Assembly: GCA_943348955.1 (NCBI GenBank)
Contig: CALQZE010000025.1
Location: 1-6,346 of the forward strand
DNA from: Candidatus Uhrbacteria bacterium RIFOXYB12_FULL_58_10
Lineage (GTDB): Bacteria; Patescibacteriota; Patescibacteriia; UBA9934; GWF2-40-263
Direction: 5' to 3'
DNA: 6,346 nt
The notes under the pieces were generated by a model. That model searched no databases. It had not been told where the DNA came from and saw only the letters and a program-made list of their open reading frames with translations. This document shows positions 1 through 6,035 of this stretch, piece by piece. Numbering within the stretch: the first letter of the stretch is position 1; the number at the start of each line of letters is the position of its first letter. Both the position numbers and the translations under genes were made by a program.

Positions 1-1161
1 TGTGGCATGAACTTGAACTTTTTTTCCGTAAATATTTACAGACTTTGCTCCTTCGTAAATTTGTCGTCCGATCGTTCCAGAAGCTTGGTACCCAATAACC
101 AGAATCATGGTCGTCGGATCCGGAAGATATTGTTGTAAATGATGCATGATACGACCACCAGACATCATCCCAGAACCTGCGATAATAATTTTTGGTTTCG
201 GTGCAACGTTAATCTTTTTTGATTCTTCAACAGATAACGTCTCATGCAAATTTGGAAAAGAAAAGAAATCACGATCTGATTCGCTCAAGATAGGTGCGTC
301 GAATCTCAAATATCCTTTGAAATCCCGATACACCTGCGTCGCTTTAATAGCCATTGGACTATCAAGGTAAATAGGCTCCGTAGTTTTTAAATCTCGTAAA
401 ATCAAATCCATTTCGTACAGCAACTCTTGTGTTCGTTCAATTGAGAAAGCTGGAATCAATAAAACTCCATTATTTTTCAATGCTTCTTCCATGGCTGCAC
501 GCAACAAAGTTGATCGCGTTGCTGCGTCTTCATGAACTCTGTGTCCGTATGTAGACTCACACACGACAACGTCTGCATGCGAAATTGGATCTGTATCTGG
601 CAAAATTGGAACATCGTCATTTCCGATATCACCTGAAAAAATAATCCGTTTTCCTTCCGCTTCAACTGAAATATAAGCAGAACCAAGAACATGACCAGCA
701 TCATGAAAGACAACACGGACGCCTGGCGCAACCATGACTTCCTCGTGATAGCTTAATCCTTGTGCTTGCTCAAATACTCCAATCAAATCTTCCAACTCAT
801 AAAGTGTTGCGCTTCCACATTTTTCCGCATCTTCAACCATGATGTGATGTGCGTCCTCAAGAACAATTTTTGTAAGAGAGATACACGGATCTGTCATGTA
901 AATTGTGCCTTTATATCCGTCTTTCACCAAAACCGGCAACCGACCCGTATGATCCGCGTGCGGATGTGTCACGAGAACAGCATCCAATGTTGAAGAGTTG
1001 AATCCGAATGGTTGTAAATTTTTCGTGGCACACAATTGCTCGCCCTGAAACATTCCGCAATCGATCAACAATCGACGTTCTACTTGATTTGAATCAAGAC
1101 ACGTTAATAAATGACAAGAACCCGTAACTTCATTATTTGCCCCGTGAAAAGAAATATTCAT
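1..1161 (-). CDS. MBL-fold/beta-CASP ribonuclease-type metallohydrolase (3' end beyond window)
   Basis: Predicted zinc-dependent metallo-beta-lactamase/beta-CASP hydrolase of the CPSF73-like bacterial group, whose characterised members are RNA endo/exonucleases; cytoplasmic RNA processing or decay is inferred. I translated 387 residues from ATG 1161 to the left edge with no stop, so the C-terminus is missing. Visible motifs: the N-terminal strand with GANNEVTGS (7-15), D34 of LIDCG, the metal-binding signature THPHADHTGR with H66, H68, D70 and H71, H157 in DAGHVLGSA, D178 in SGDIG, then the beta-CASP domain with ESTYGHR (E202), PAFSIERTQEL (237-247), YLDSPMA (265-271), AGSGMMSGGR (328-337) and GYQASGTIGR (357-366). 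The last MBL histidine, normally in an S.HAD-type motif, would lie past the edge. The start follows the preceding stop by 2 nt and shows no Shine-Dalgarno. Last visible gene of the minus-strand operon. Family assignment is secure; exact substrate is not. Confidence 0.93.
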   Translation of the reverse strand, partial: MNISFHGANNEVTGSCHLLTCLDSNQVERRLLIDCGMFQGEQLCATKNLQPFGFNSSTLDAVLVTHPHADHTGRLPVLVKDGYKGTIYMTDPCISLTKIVLEDAHHIMVEDAEKCGSATLYELEDLIGVFEQAQGLSYHEEVMVAPGVRVVFHDAGHVLGSAYISVEAEGKRIIFSGDIGNDDVPILPDTDPISHADVVVCESTYGHRVHEDAATRSTLLRAAMEEALKNNGVLLIPAFSIERTQELLYEMDLILRDLKTTEPIYLDSPMAIKATQVYRDFKGYLRFDAPILSESDRDFFSFPNLHETLSVEESKKINVAPKPKIIIAGSGMMSGGRIMHHLQQYLPDPTTMILVIGYQASGTIGRQIYEGAKSVNIYGKKVQVHAT

Positions 1162-1163
1162 AT

Positions 1164-1409
1164 CTAGAGTTGAGGTTGGTCACTTCCAAGATCAAGCATT
1201 TCGGAATAACGCGACCACATACCGCGCAACTGTTCTTCCATATCTTCTGTAGGTTCATCATCGTGTATTTCACCGATAGAGCGATGTTCCTCGATCACTT
1301 CTTCCACCAAATCGTCGTAGGCAACTTGCGTTGTGACTCCTTGTTCACGTCCGCGAGAAACAACTTCTTCAAAAAGAGTCTCGATGTTGTAGGAAAGCAT
1401 TTCGGTCAT
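1164..1409 (-). CDS. small acidic protein of unknown function
   Basis: An 81-residue protein I do not recognise. It is strongly acidic: by count 22 Asp/Glu against 5 Arg and no Lys. Residues 8-48 look like helical segments with Glu pairs (EE at 14, 36 and 40), followed by an acidic linker (DDEPTED, 50-56) and a second predicted helix (57-73) containing W65 and Y68. There is no signal peptide, membrane segment or cysteine, so it is probably cytoplasmic. Its ATG overlaps the VKOR stop in an ATGA arrangement (4 nt) and its TAG lies 2 nt before the nuclease start, which supports it being a real, translationally coupled gene. It could be a small partner or regulator of the downstream nuclease, but nothing in the sequence proves that. 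Confidence 0.75.
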   Translation of the reverse strand: MTEMLSYNIETLFEEVVSRGREQGVTTQVAYDDLVEEVIEEHRSIGEIHDDEPTEDMEEQLRGMWSRYSEMLDLGSDQPQL

Positions 1410-1888
1410 ATGGTTTTTTGTAAATGAAGATTTTTTTTAATCCACGAAATGAAAGGATAAAAATGATTTTCCGAATGTGCAAGGATAACGACAGCAACGA
1501 TAAAGCCCAACATCATCAGTTGCGATGTGACACAAATAAGACACCATGCATGTAAAATCGTTGCTTCAATCGATGTGAGATACAGACTAAATCCAAAACC
1601 GAATGCGGCAATCGCAAGTACAAACAAGGTAAGTAAATGATCATCCGGTGTTTTCCGCTTCAAAACAGATCCGATCAACAGAAAGAGATATCCGATCAAT
1701 CCGATCAACGCAACAGGCACTCCAAAAAAATCTGAGAACGGACCCTTATTTACAATGTCACAATTGATCGTGGCATTGATGGTACAAATGGATCCGGAAA
1801 CAAATCCTCGATTATGCAAAAACGCATACATCGATAAAAGAAGACCGATGGTGGAAAAAATGATCATCCACGTGGAAGGTTTTTTCAT
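1406..1888 (-). CDS. VKOR-family disulfide bond-forming oxidoreductase
   Basis: A 160-residue integral membrane protein of the vitamin K epoxide reductase family. Bacterial members reoxidise a thioredoxin-like thiol oxidase on the outer face of the membrane and pass the electrons to quinone, a role analogous to DsbB. Four hydrophobic segments are visible (about 7-25, 55-76, 84-105 and 114-137). The two family cysteine pairs are present: the loop pair C35 and C43, with the same seven-residue spacing as in characterised VKORs, and the quinone-proximal CLIC motif C116/C119. The conserved stretch around FFGVPVALIGLIGY follows the loop pair. It has a normal length for a stand-alone VKOR domain without a fused thioredoxin domain; that partner is the next gene upstream, 3 nt away. 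Its TGA overlaps the start of the following small gene. The lead-in to ATG 1888 is AT-rich with no Shine-Dalgarno, so translation may be coupled. Confidence 0.93.
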   Translation of the reverse strand: MKKPSTWMIIFSTIGLLLSMYAFLHNRGFVSGSICTINATINCDIVNKGPFSDFFGVPVALIGLIGYLFLLIGSVLKRKTPDDHLLTLFVLAIAAFGFGFSLYLTSIEATILHAWCLICVTSQLMMLGFIVAVVILAHSENHFYPFISWIKKNLHLQKTI

Positions 1889-1891
1889 AGA

Positions 1892-2320
1892 CTATTTCAA
1901 ATTAACGGAACACTCCGCTTTCTTTCCGACTTCTTCAAGTGTCTGAACACCGGACAGACGCGATCCGTCTTTAAACTCCCATGTTGGATAACCTTCAATC
2001 TTTGCATCCTTACATGTTTGATTCATTTCTTGAGAACCTGGACTGGAACATTCTGTATAGTTGATATTTTTGAATGATTTTCCAAACAATGCTTTTTGTT
2101 GCTGACAGTGCGGACACCACCATGCCCCAAACATTTTAACTCCGTTATCTGTTAAACATTGTGCGTAAACATCATGCTCACCGGGAGCTGATTGTTGTTT
2201 GACAGCAAAAAAAACGAGACCGACAACAACGAGAATGGCTGCTACATAAAGTATCCAGGAGGAGGAGGGAGCATGTTTCATACGTAGGAAAGTATATCGA
2301 ATTATCACCAAACAGGCCAT
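1892..2320 (-). CDS. membrane-anchored thioredoxin-fold protein with CPHC active site
   Basis: Predicted extracytoplasmic thiol-disulfide oxidoreductase, the likely redox partner of the adjacent VKOR. Residues (142-aa form): short N-terminus, one hydrophobic anchor about 22-40, then a compact thioredoxin-like domain with FGAWWCPHCQQQK (C69, C72) and GYPTW carrying the cis-proline P112. Additional cysteines C55, C91, C103 and C137 surround it; C91 and C103 could form a structural disulfide like that in plant and cyanobacterial VKOR-linked thioredoxin domains. The pattern YxEC...C...I.GYPTW closely resembles the C-terminal domain of fused VKOR-thioredoxin proteins. The start is uncertain: ATG 2320 has AAGGGAG only about 1 nt upstream, while the in-frame ATG 2281 (MKHAPSSSW) gives the usual short tail before the anchor and a 129-aa product. 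I favour 2281 on architecture, but give the longer span. Confidence 0.9.
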   Translation of the reverse strand: MACLVIIRYTFLRMKHAPSSSWILYVAAILVVVGLVFFAVKQQSAPGEHDVYAQCLTDNGVKMFGAWWCPHCQQQKALFGKSFKNINYTECSSPGSQEMNQTCKDAKIEGYPTWEFKDGSRLSGVQTLEEVGKKAECSVNLK

Positions 2321-2340
2321 TCTCCCTTAGTGGATAAAAA

Positions 2341-2982
2341 TTAACTTTGATGTATTTGATCCTTCTTCTTTGTTTGAATAAAAGAGCGAATGGGTAAAAG
2401 AAAACATGTACCCAAAACACCGACAGCTGTTACAATCACAATTAACGGTCGGTACCCGAGATGAACCGCGGTGATTCCTCCGACAGTTGCGGCAATCGCT
2501 GCACTAAAATCTGTCAGGGTAAAATAAATTCCCCAATCGCTTCCCTCTTTATTTTTATCGATATGCCTTGTGAACAAAGCCATAAATGACGGAAAAGAAG
2601 CTGCCGCTGCAATACCGTACACAAATTGCGTTATATATAGTTCCATCGGAGTCCGAATGAAAAGATAACAAAGTGGAAGCAAGGCTCCAATAAGTGATCC
2701 AATGAACATGAACCAGAAATCATCCGCCTCTCCTCGAATTCGATCGATGAGGGTTGCAAATGGAATTTGAAAAATGCTTTTTGTAAAAAGATAAATTGTT
2801 ATTGAAACACCGACAACTTCCGCATTTCCACCTTCAATAAAATCCGCGATAAACAAAGCAAAAATCGGGGCCAAAAATCCGACGGAAGATCTCCAGATAA
2901 TATCTGACAAGACAAGCGATCGAACGATCGGATTCATGTTCAGGAGAAAATATTCACGAATGAATGTCGTTTGTTTCATCAT
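2341..2982 (-). CDS. half-size MFS-type membrane protein, copy 2
   Basis: A 213-residue polytopic membrane protein with about six hydrophobic segments, half of a normal 12-helix major facilitator. It resembles the N-terminal half of MFS carriers: IFALFI and IEGGNAEVVG around helix 1-2, then a motif-A-like loop IDRIRGEADDFW (D80, R81) between helices 2 and 3, and RHIDKNKEGSDWGIYFTLTDF (broken here: RH at 140-141, WGIYF at 150-154) before helix 5. The tail FIQTKKKDQIHQS is basic and soluble. There is no frameshifted second half downstream; the next gene begins about 20 nt after the TAA, so the short length is genuine. It is about 60% identical by eye to the gene immediately upstream, 9 nt away. 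Two adjacent ATG codons (2982 and 2979) are possible starts; no Shine-Dalgarno is visible. Substrate unknown. Confidence 0.87.
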   Translation of the reverse strand: MMKQTTFIREYFLLNMNPIVRSLVLSDIIWRSSVGFLAPIFALFIADFIEGGNAEVVGVSITIYLFTKSIFQIPFATLIDRIRGEADDFWFMFIGSLIGALLPLCYLFIRTPMELYITQFVYGIAAAASFPSFMALFTRHIDKNKEGSDWGIYFTLTDFSAAIAATVGGITAVHLGYRPLIVIVTAVGVLGTCFLLPIRSFIQTKKKDQIHQS

Positions 2983-2991
2983 AGAAAATAA

Positions 2992-3609
2992 CTAGCGAGC
3001 AGGTCGCATATATGGCCGAATAGGATAAGTGAGAAGGGCTCCCATTAAACTAACAACAACAACAATGATGATTAACGAATGAAAACCAGACTGCGCCGCA
3101 ACGACTCCTCCGATGGAAGCAGCGATTGCGGAACTGAAATCCGTCAATGTGAAATAAATTCCCCATTCGCTCCCCTCTTTTTGTTTATCCATGTGACGAC
3201 TAATGATCGCCATATACGAAGGAAATGTCGCGGCAACCAATAAACCATAGATAAATTGAACCGCGTAGAGTTGCATCGGAGTATGAATAATCAGATACAA
3301 CAAAGGAACCAAAGCAGAAGCAATGGAACCGATAAACATCAACCAAAAATCATCCACTTCGCCTGCAATATGATCAATGATCGCCGCAATCGGAATTTGA
3401 AAAATACTTTTCGTAATAAGATAAATGGAAGCGGCCACACCTGCAACCTCCGCAGACCCTCCCTCAATATAGCCAACGATGAACAGAGCAAAAATCGGAC
3501 CCAGAAATCCAAGAGCTCCCATCCAGACCGTGTCTGAGATAATCATCATCCTCACGACTGTATTGATATTCAATAAAAAATATTCCCGAAGATCTCGACG
3601 TCTTTTCAT
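2992..3609 (-). CDS. half-size MFS-type membrane protein, copy 1
   Basis: A 205-residue, six-helix membrane protein from ATG 3609 (MKRRRDLREYFLL), first gene of the minus-strand operon. Hydrophobic segments lie at about 18-46, 53-78, 88-108, 112-136, 149-172 and 178-196. Shared with its downstream paralogue: REYFLLN (8-14), PIFALFI (38-44), TKSIFQIP (66-73), DDFW (86-89), KEGS (144-147) and WGIYFTLTDFS (149-159). It differs at the motif-A-like loop, where the paralogue's Asp-Arg is Asp-His (D79-H80). An upstream in-frame ATG at 3654 would add 15 residues (MREVWYDSLVHHVFI), but these have no counterpart in the paralogue and lie upstream of the proposed transcription start, so 3609 is preferred. 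Paralogues probably arose by tandem duplication and may function as a homo- or heterodimer forming a 12-helix carrier; that is inference. Confidence 0.87.
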   Translation of the reverse strand: MKRRRDLREYFLLNINTVVRMMIISDTVWMGALGFLGPIFALFIVGYIEGGSAEVAGVAASIYLITKSIFQIPIAAIIDHIAGEVDDFWLMFIGSIASALVPLLYLIIHTPMQLYAVQFIYGLLVAATFPSYMAIISRHMDKQKEGSEWGIYFTLTDFSSAIAASIGGVVAAQSGFHSLIIIVVVVSLMGALLTYPIRPYMRPAR

Positions 3610-3633
3610 AATAAATACATGATGAACAAGAGA

Positions 3634-3642
3634 ATCATACCA
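3634..3642 (-). promoter_or_regulatory. putative extended -10 promoter of the minus-strand operon
   Basis: Read on the minus strand, TGGTATGAT gives an extended -10 (TGn plus TATGAT, five of six consensus bases). The expected start of transcription is near 3627, leaving a leader of about 18 nt before ATG 3609. The hexamer 17 nt upstream (TTACGG) is a poor -35, which an extended -10 can tolerate. Assignment is by eye only. Confidence 0.4.
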
Positions 3643-3675
3643 AACTTCCCGCATACCCGTAAGAGTTGATAACGA

Positions 3676-3704
3676 TTGACATAAACGAAAATTTTCATTA
3701 TCCT
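3676..3704 (+). promoter_or_regulatory. putative sigma-70-type promoter of the dus-rimK-like pair
   Basis: A perfect TTGACA (3676-3681) is followed after 17 bp by TATCCT (3699-3704), four of six bases of the -10 consensus. Initiation would fall about 3711, only about 3 nt before ATG 3714, so the mRNA would be nearly leaderless. This fits the absence of any Shine-Dalgarno before that ATG. It lies back to back with the divergent operon's promoter in a 104-bp gap. Confidence 0.5.
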
Positions 3705-3713
3705 TCCACAGTT

Positions 3714-4757
3714 ATGAACCTGGATTGGAAACAACTTAAACGCCCAATCATTGCACTCTCCCCGATGGCCGACATGACCGACTCGGCATTTTGTCGTGTC
3801 GTAAAAAAAGTGAGTCCGGATTGTACTCCCGTTGTCTTTCGTGAAATGGTCTCCGCAGAAGCTGTTACGCGAGGAAATGAGAAAACGCTTGGAATGACGG
3901 ATATCCATCCGGATGAACGTCCGCTCGTTCAACAGTTGTTTGGAAGCGATCCAGACATGATGGCGGAAGCGACACGTATTATTGATGCAGAACACAACCC
4001 GGACGGTTTTGATGTGAACATGGGCTGTCCTGTTTATAAAATCGTTCACAATTTCAATGGATGTGCGTTGATGCAGGATCCGGAGCGTGCAGCGGAGATT
4101 GTAAGAAAAATGAAAGCCGTAACAAGCAAACCCGTTTCCGTAAAAATTCGACTTGGATGGATTGATCCAACCGATTGTTTTGCATTTGCAAAGACTCTGG
4201 AAGAAGCCGGCGCAGATATGATTACTATTCACGGTCGAACCAAGGCACAAGGTTACAGTGGAGAATCGGATTGGAACATGATCCGACAGCTTAAAGAAAA
4301 ACTTTCCATTCCTGTTCTTGCAAACGGAGATATCTTTACAGCTCCTTTGATTATCAAAGCGCTCGAGGAAACAAAATGTGATGGTGTCTTAATCGCACGC
4401 GGTGCGCTTGGGAATCCTTGGATCTTCTCGCAAGCACATGAACTGATCGCAGGAAAACCAGCAACTCCCATTACCTTAGATGAACGCATCAACACGATTT
4501 CCAACCATCTACGTCTTCATATCGAACAATATGGAGATCGATCTGTTCCAACATTTCGTAAACATCTTACGTGGTATTTGAAAGGACTGGACGGAGCAAA
4601 ACGATTTAAAGCGGAATTGCACACAGCTATAACACAAGAACAGGTCGAACAGATTCTTGAAACGATGCGAACAGACGGTCTCGGCGATGGAGATGTGATT
4701 GCACACAGAGATGCAACGCATCCGGAAGCCGGAAATCGCATGAAACTGACAAAGTAA
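3714..4757 (+). CDS. tRNA-dihydrouridine synthase (DusB-like)
   Basis: Flavin-dependent enzyme that reduces specific uridines in the D-loop of tRNA to dihydrouridine with NAD(P)H; cytoplasmic. The product is 347 residues, normal for the family. The N-terminal TIM barrel starts with SPMADMTDSAFC (16-27) and FREMVSAEA, then QLFGSDPDMM, the catalytic-cysteine motif DVNMGCPVYK (C105), KIRLGW (K144), IHGRT (H173), ANGDI (203-207) and ARGALGNPWIF (228-238), the last two contributing to FMN phosphate binding. A C-terminal helical RNA-binding domain follows (about 250-330, including FRKHLTWYLKGL). The region after the catalytic cysteine has N-F-N-G-C-A-L-M, slightly off the common G(A/S)ALL form. ATG 3714 is chosen over the in-frame TTG 3666 because the family begins just before the SPM motif and the longer form would overlap the promoter. 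Exact target uridine cannot be told from sequence alone. Confidence 0.95.
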   Translation: MNLDWKQLKRPIIALSPMADMTDSAFCRVVKKVSPDCTPVVFREMVSAEAVTRGNEKTLGMTDIHPDERPLVQQLFGSDPDMMAEATRIIDAEHNPDGFDVNMGCPVYKIVHNFNGCALMQDPERAAEIVRKMKAVTSKPVSVKIRLGWIDPTDCFAFAKTLEEAGADMITIHGRTKAQGYSGESDWNMIRQLKEKLSIPVLANGDIFTAPLIIKALEETKCDGVLIARGALGNPWIFSQAHELIAGKPATPITLDERINTISNHLRLHIEQYGDRSVPTFRKHLTWYLKGLDGAKRFKAELHTAITQEQVEQILETMRTDGLGDGDVIAHRDATHPEAGNRMKLTK

Positions 4758-4769
4758 ATTTACACCCCT

Positions 4770-5657
4770 ATGCGCATCGGTATTCTCATTTTCTCGGAAC
4801 CAGATCAGGAAAAATCCACATGTGTCGGCCGTTTGGAAGAATCTGCTCTTGCCCGTGATCACGAAGTTGTTCGATTATACGAACCATTTCTTTGTTTCCT
4901 TCAAACAGAAAATGGAATTGAGATTACACATCGCGGAACAATTCTTCCGCCGCTCGATATTATTTTGTGTCGTCCGAATTTTATTGAAGAACCTTCTCTG
5001 CATATTCATACAACAGCACTATTACGCATGGCGGGTTACAAGCTCGTAAATGGAAACGCCTCAATTGCGATTGCGAAAAACAAACTCGCGCAATTTACCG
5101 CGATCAATAACGCCGGCATTGCCATGCCTCGTACAGCCATCATCAAATCAAAACAACAAGCACGTCGCACGGCAGAACAGATCGGTTATCCCGTGATTGT
5201 AAAAGTTGCATTCGGTACACACGGAAAAGGAGTGTTTTACGCAACAGACCCAAAAACACTTGCGCCCATCGTAGACTATTTAACTATCCGCGATCAAAAC
5301 CCCGTATTGCTTCAACGATTTATCGAGGAAGCGGGTGGTAAGGATTTACGTGTATTCGTCGTCAATCAAAAAATTATCGCTAGCATGGAACTTGTTGCGG
5401 GAAAAGATGATGTTCGTGCGAACGCGATCGGAGGAACCTGTCAGACAGTCGCTCTCACACAAGAAGAAATCGACTTGTCCTTAAAAATTGCAAATCTTTT
5501 TCATCTTGAAATCTGCGGCATTGATTTGATTCGATCAAACAACGGACCGCTCTTTCTTGAAATCAATGCAAATCCAGGTTTTGAAACACTGGAGAAAACA
5601 ACAGGTGTAGATGTTGCAAATTCCATCATCGAATATCTTGAGCACATAAAAAAATAA
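4770..5657 (+). CDS. RimK-like ATP-grasp amino-acid ligase
   Basis: A 295-residue ATP-grasp ligase of the RimK family, about the size of E. coli RimK. The family joins an amino acid, usually glutamate, to a carboxyl group of a protein or small molecule through an acyl-phosphate; RimK itself modifies the C-terminus of ribosomal protein S6. Visible: N-terminal pre-ATP-grasp domain (1-95) with DIILCRPN; KVAFGTHGKGVF (145-156), the nucleotide-binding lysine and glycine-rich loop; LLQRFIEEAGGKDLRVFVV (180-198); R216 and the GGTCQTV stretch (221-227) corresponding to RimK's HRGG region; CGIDLIR (249-255, D252), and LEINANPGFETLEKTTGVD with E264 and N266 as metal ligands. Twelve nt separate it from the dus gene, with no Shine-Dalgarno (lead-in ACACCCCT), so it is likely co-transcribed. 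No ribosomal S6 gene is nearby, so related roles such as LysX- or cofactor-type ligation remain possible. Confidence 0.88.
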   Translation: MRIGILIFSEPDQEKSTCVGRLEESALARDHEVVRLYEPFLCFLQTENGIEITHRGTILPPLDIILCRPNFIEEPSLHIHTTALLRMAGYKLVNGNASIAIAKNKLAQFTAINNAGIAMPRTAIIKSKQQARRTAEQIGYPVIVKVAFGTHGKGVFYATDPKTLAPIVDYLTIRDQNPVLLQRFIEEAGGKDLRVFVVNQKIIASMELVAGKDDVRANAIGGTCQTVALTQEEIDLSLKIANLFHLEICGIDLIRSNNGPLFLEINANPGFETLEKTTGVDVANSIIEYLEHIKK

Positions 5658-5683
5658 ACGGGAACATTCCCGTTTATTTTTTT
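5648..5683. terminator. bidirectional intrinsic terminator between convergent genes
   Basis: A perfect inverted repeat: the GC-containing core ACGGGAA/TTCCCGT (5658-5664 with 5667-5673) is extended by A:T pairs out to 5648 and 5683, with a tiny loop. A-tract on the left and T-tract on the right supply a U-run on either strand. The TAA of the plus-strand ligase (5655-5657) lies in the left arm and the TAA of the minus-strand gene (5684-5682) overlaps the right arm, so it serves both genes. Confidence 0.92.
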
Positions 5684-6035
5684 AACCATTTCCTTTTTTA
5701 AAAGACACTTTAAATGTCGGAAACCAGGTTTGATCATATTCATCGACGATTTCAACCGTCTGATCTTTCATGTACATGTTCAATGCGATATCTGACAAAA
5801 CTTCCGAATCGGTTTGAATTTCAGATTTCAATTCTTCCATTTCTTTAAAATCTGGATTCCCCGCCTGTACTGTCATCTCAATTGCTTTCTTTTCTTCACG
5901 CAACGTTGCCATCTCTTCTTTTATTTCTTTATGTCGAGTTGAATGTGACAATTCATCTGTCAGCATTTTTCCGATCTCACGTTTTCGTTTTTTATTCTTT
6001 TCGAGACGTTGATAAACTTCTTCCAAGTTAGGCAT
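5682..6035 (-). CDS. small coiled-coil protein of unknown function
   Basis: A 117-residue charged protein without signal peptide, membrane segment or cysteine; no function recognised. Residues 3-57 form a long predicted helix rich in Lys, Arg and Glu (EKNKKRKREIGK, 12-23; EIKEEMATLREEKKAIE, 37-53) with coiled-coil-like spacing of hydrophobics; a Gly-Asn-Pro turn (59-61) breaks it; a second helix runs about 63-80. The end (about 93-113, TVEIVDEYDQTWFPTF...) looks like beta strands, so the fold is a helical hairpin plus a small beta region. Start ATG 6035 has no Shine-Dalgarno. The gene is convergent with the ligase, sharing its terminator, and follows the DUF1294 gene by 69 nt, so it may belong to that transcript or have its own weak promoter. 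Confidence 0.78.
   Translation of the reverse strand: MPNLEEVYQRLEKNKKRKREIGKMLTDELSHSTRHKEIKEEMATLREEKKAIEMTVQAGNPDFKEMEELKSEIQTDSEVLSDIALNMYMKDQTVEIVDEYDQTWFPTFKVSFKKGNG

Noticed and set aside
146..1427. Plus-strand reading frames opposite the nuclease and acidic protein genes
   Set aside because: They are antisense to well-supported coding sequence and show low-complexity, cysteine- and histidine-rich translations with no domain signal.
2282..2340. Possible internal promoter before the thioredoxin-like gene (GATAAT or TATACT on the minus strand)
   Set aside because: No acceptable -35 sits at 16-18 bp from either, and the region is AT-rich enough for chance matches.
2341..3609. One full-length MFS gene broken by a frameshift or stop
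   Set aside because: Both halves are N-terminal-half-like and mutually similar along their whole length, each with its own start and basic tail, so they are duplicates rather than two halves of one gene.
3610..3654. Longer first half-MFS product starting at ATG 3654
   Set aside because: The extra 15 residues have no match in the tandem paralogue, and the extended -10 element lies inside them.
3666..3713. In-frame TTG extension of the dus gene (16 extra residues)
   Set aside because: It would place the start upstream of the proposed promoter elements, has no Shine-Dalgarno, and adds residues before the normal family N-terminus.
3606..4250. Long minus-strand reading frame opposite the dus gene
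   Set aside because: It is antisense to a gene with complete family motifs, its translation has no recognisable domain, and its composition (many Arg, His, Cys, Asn) is typical of a shadow frame.
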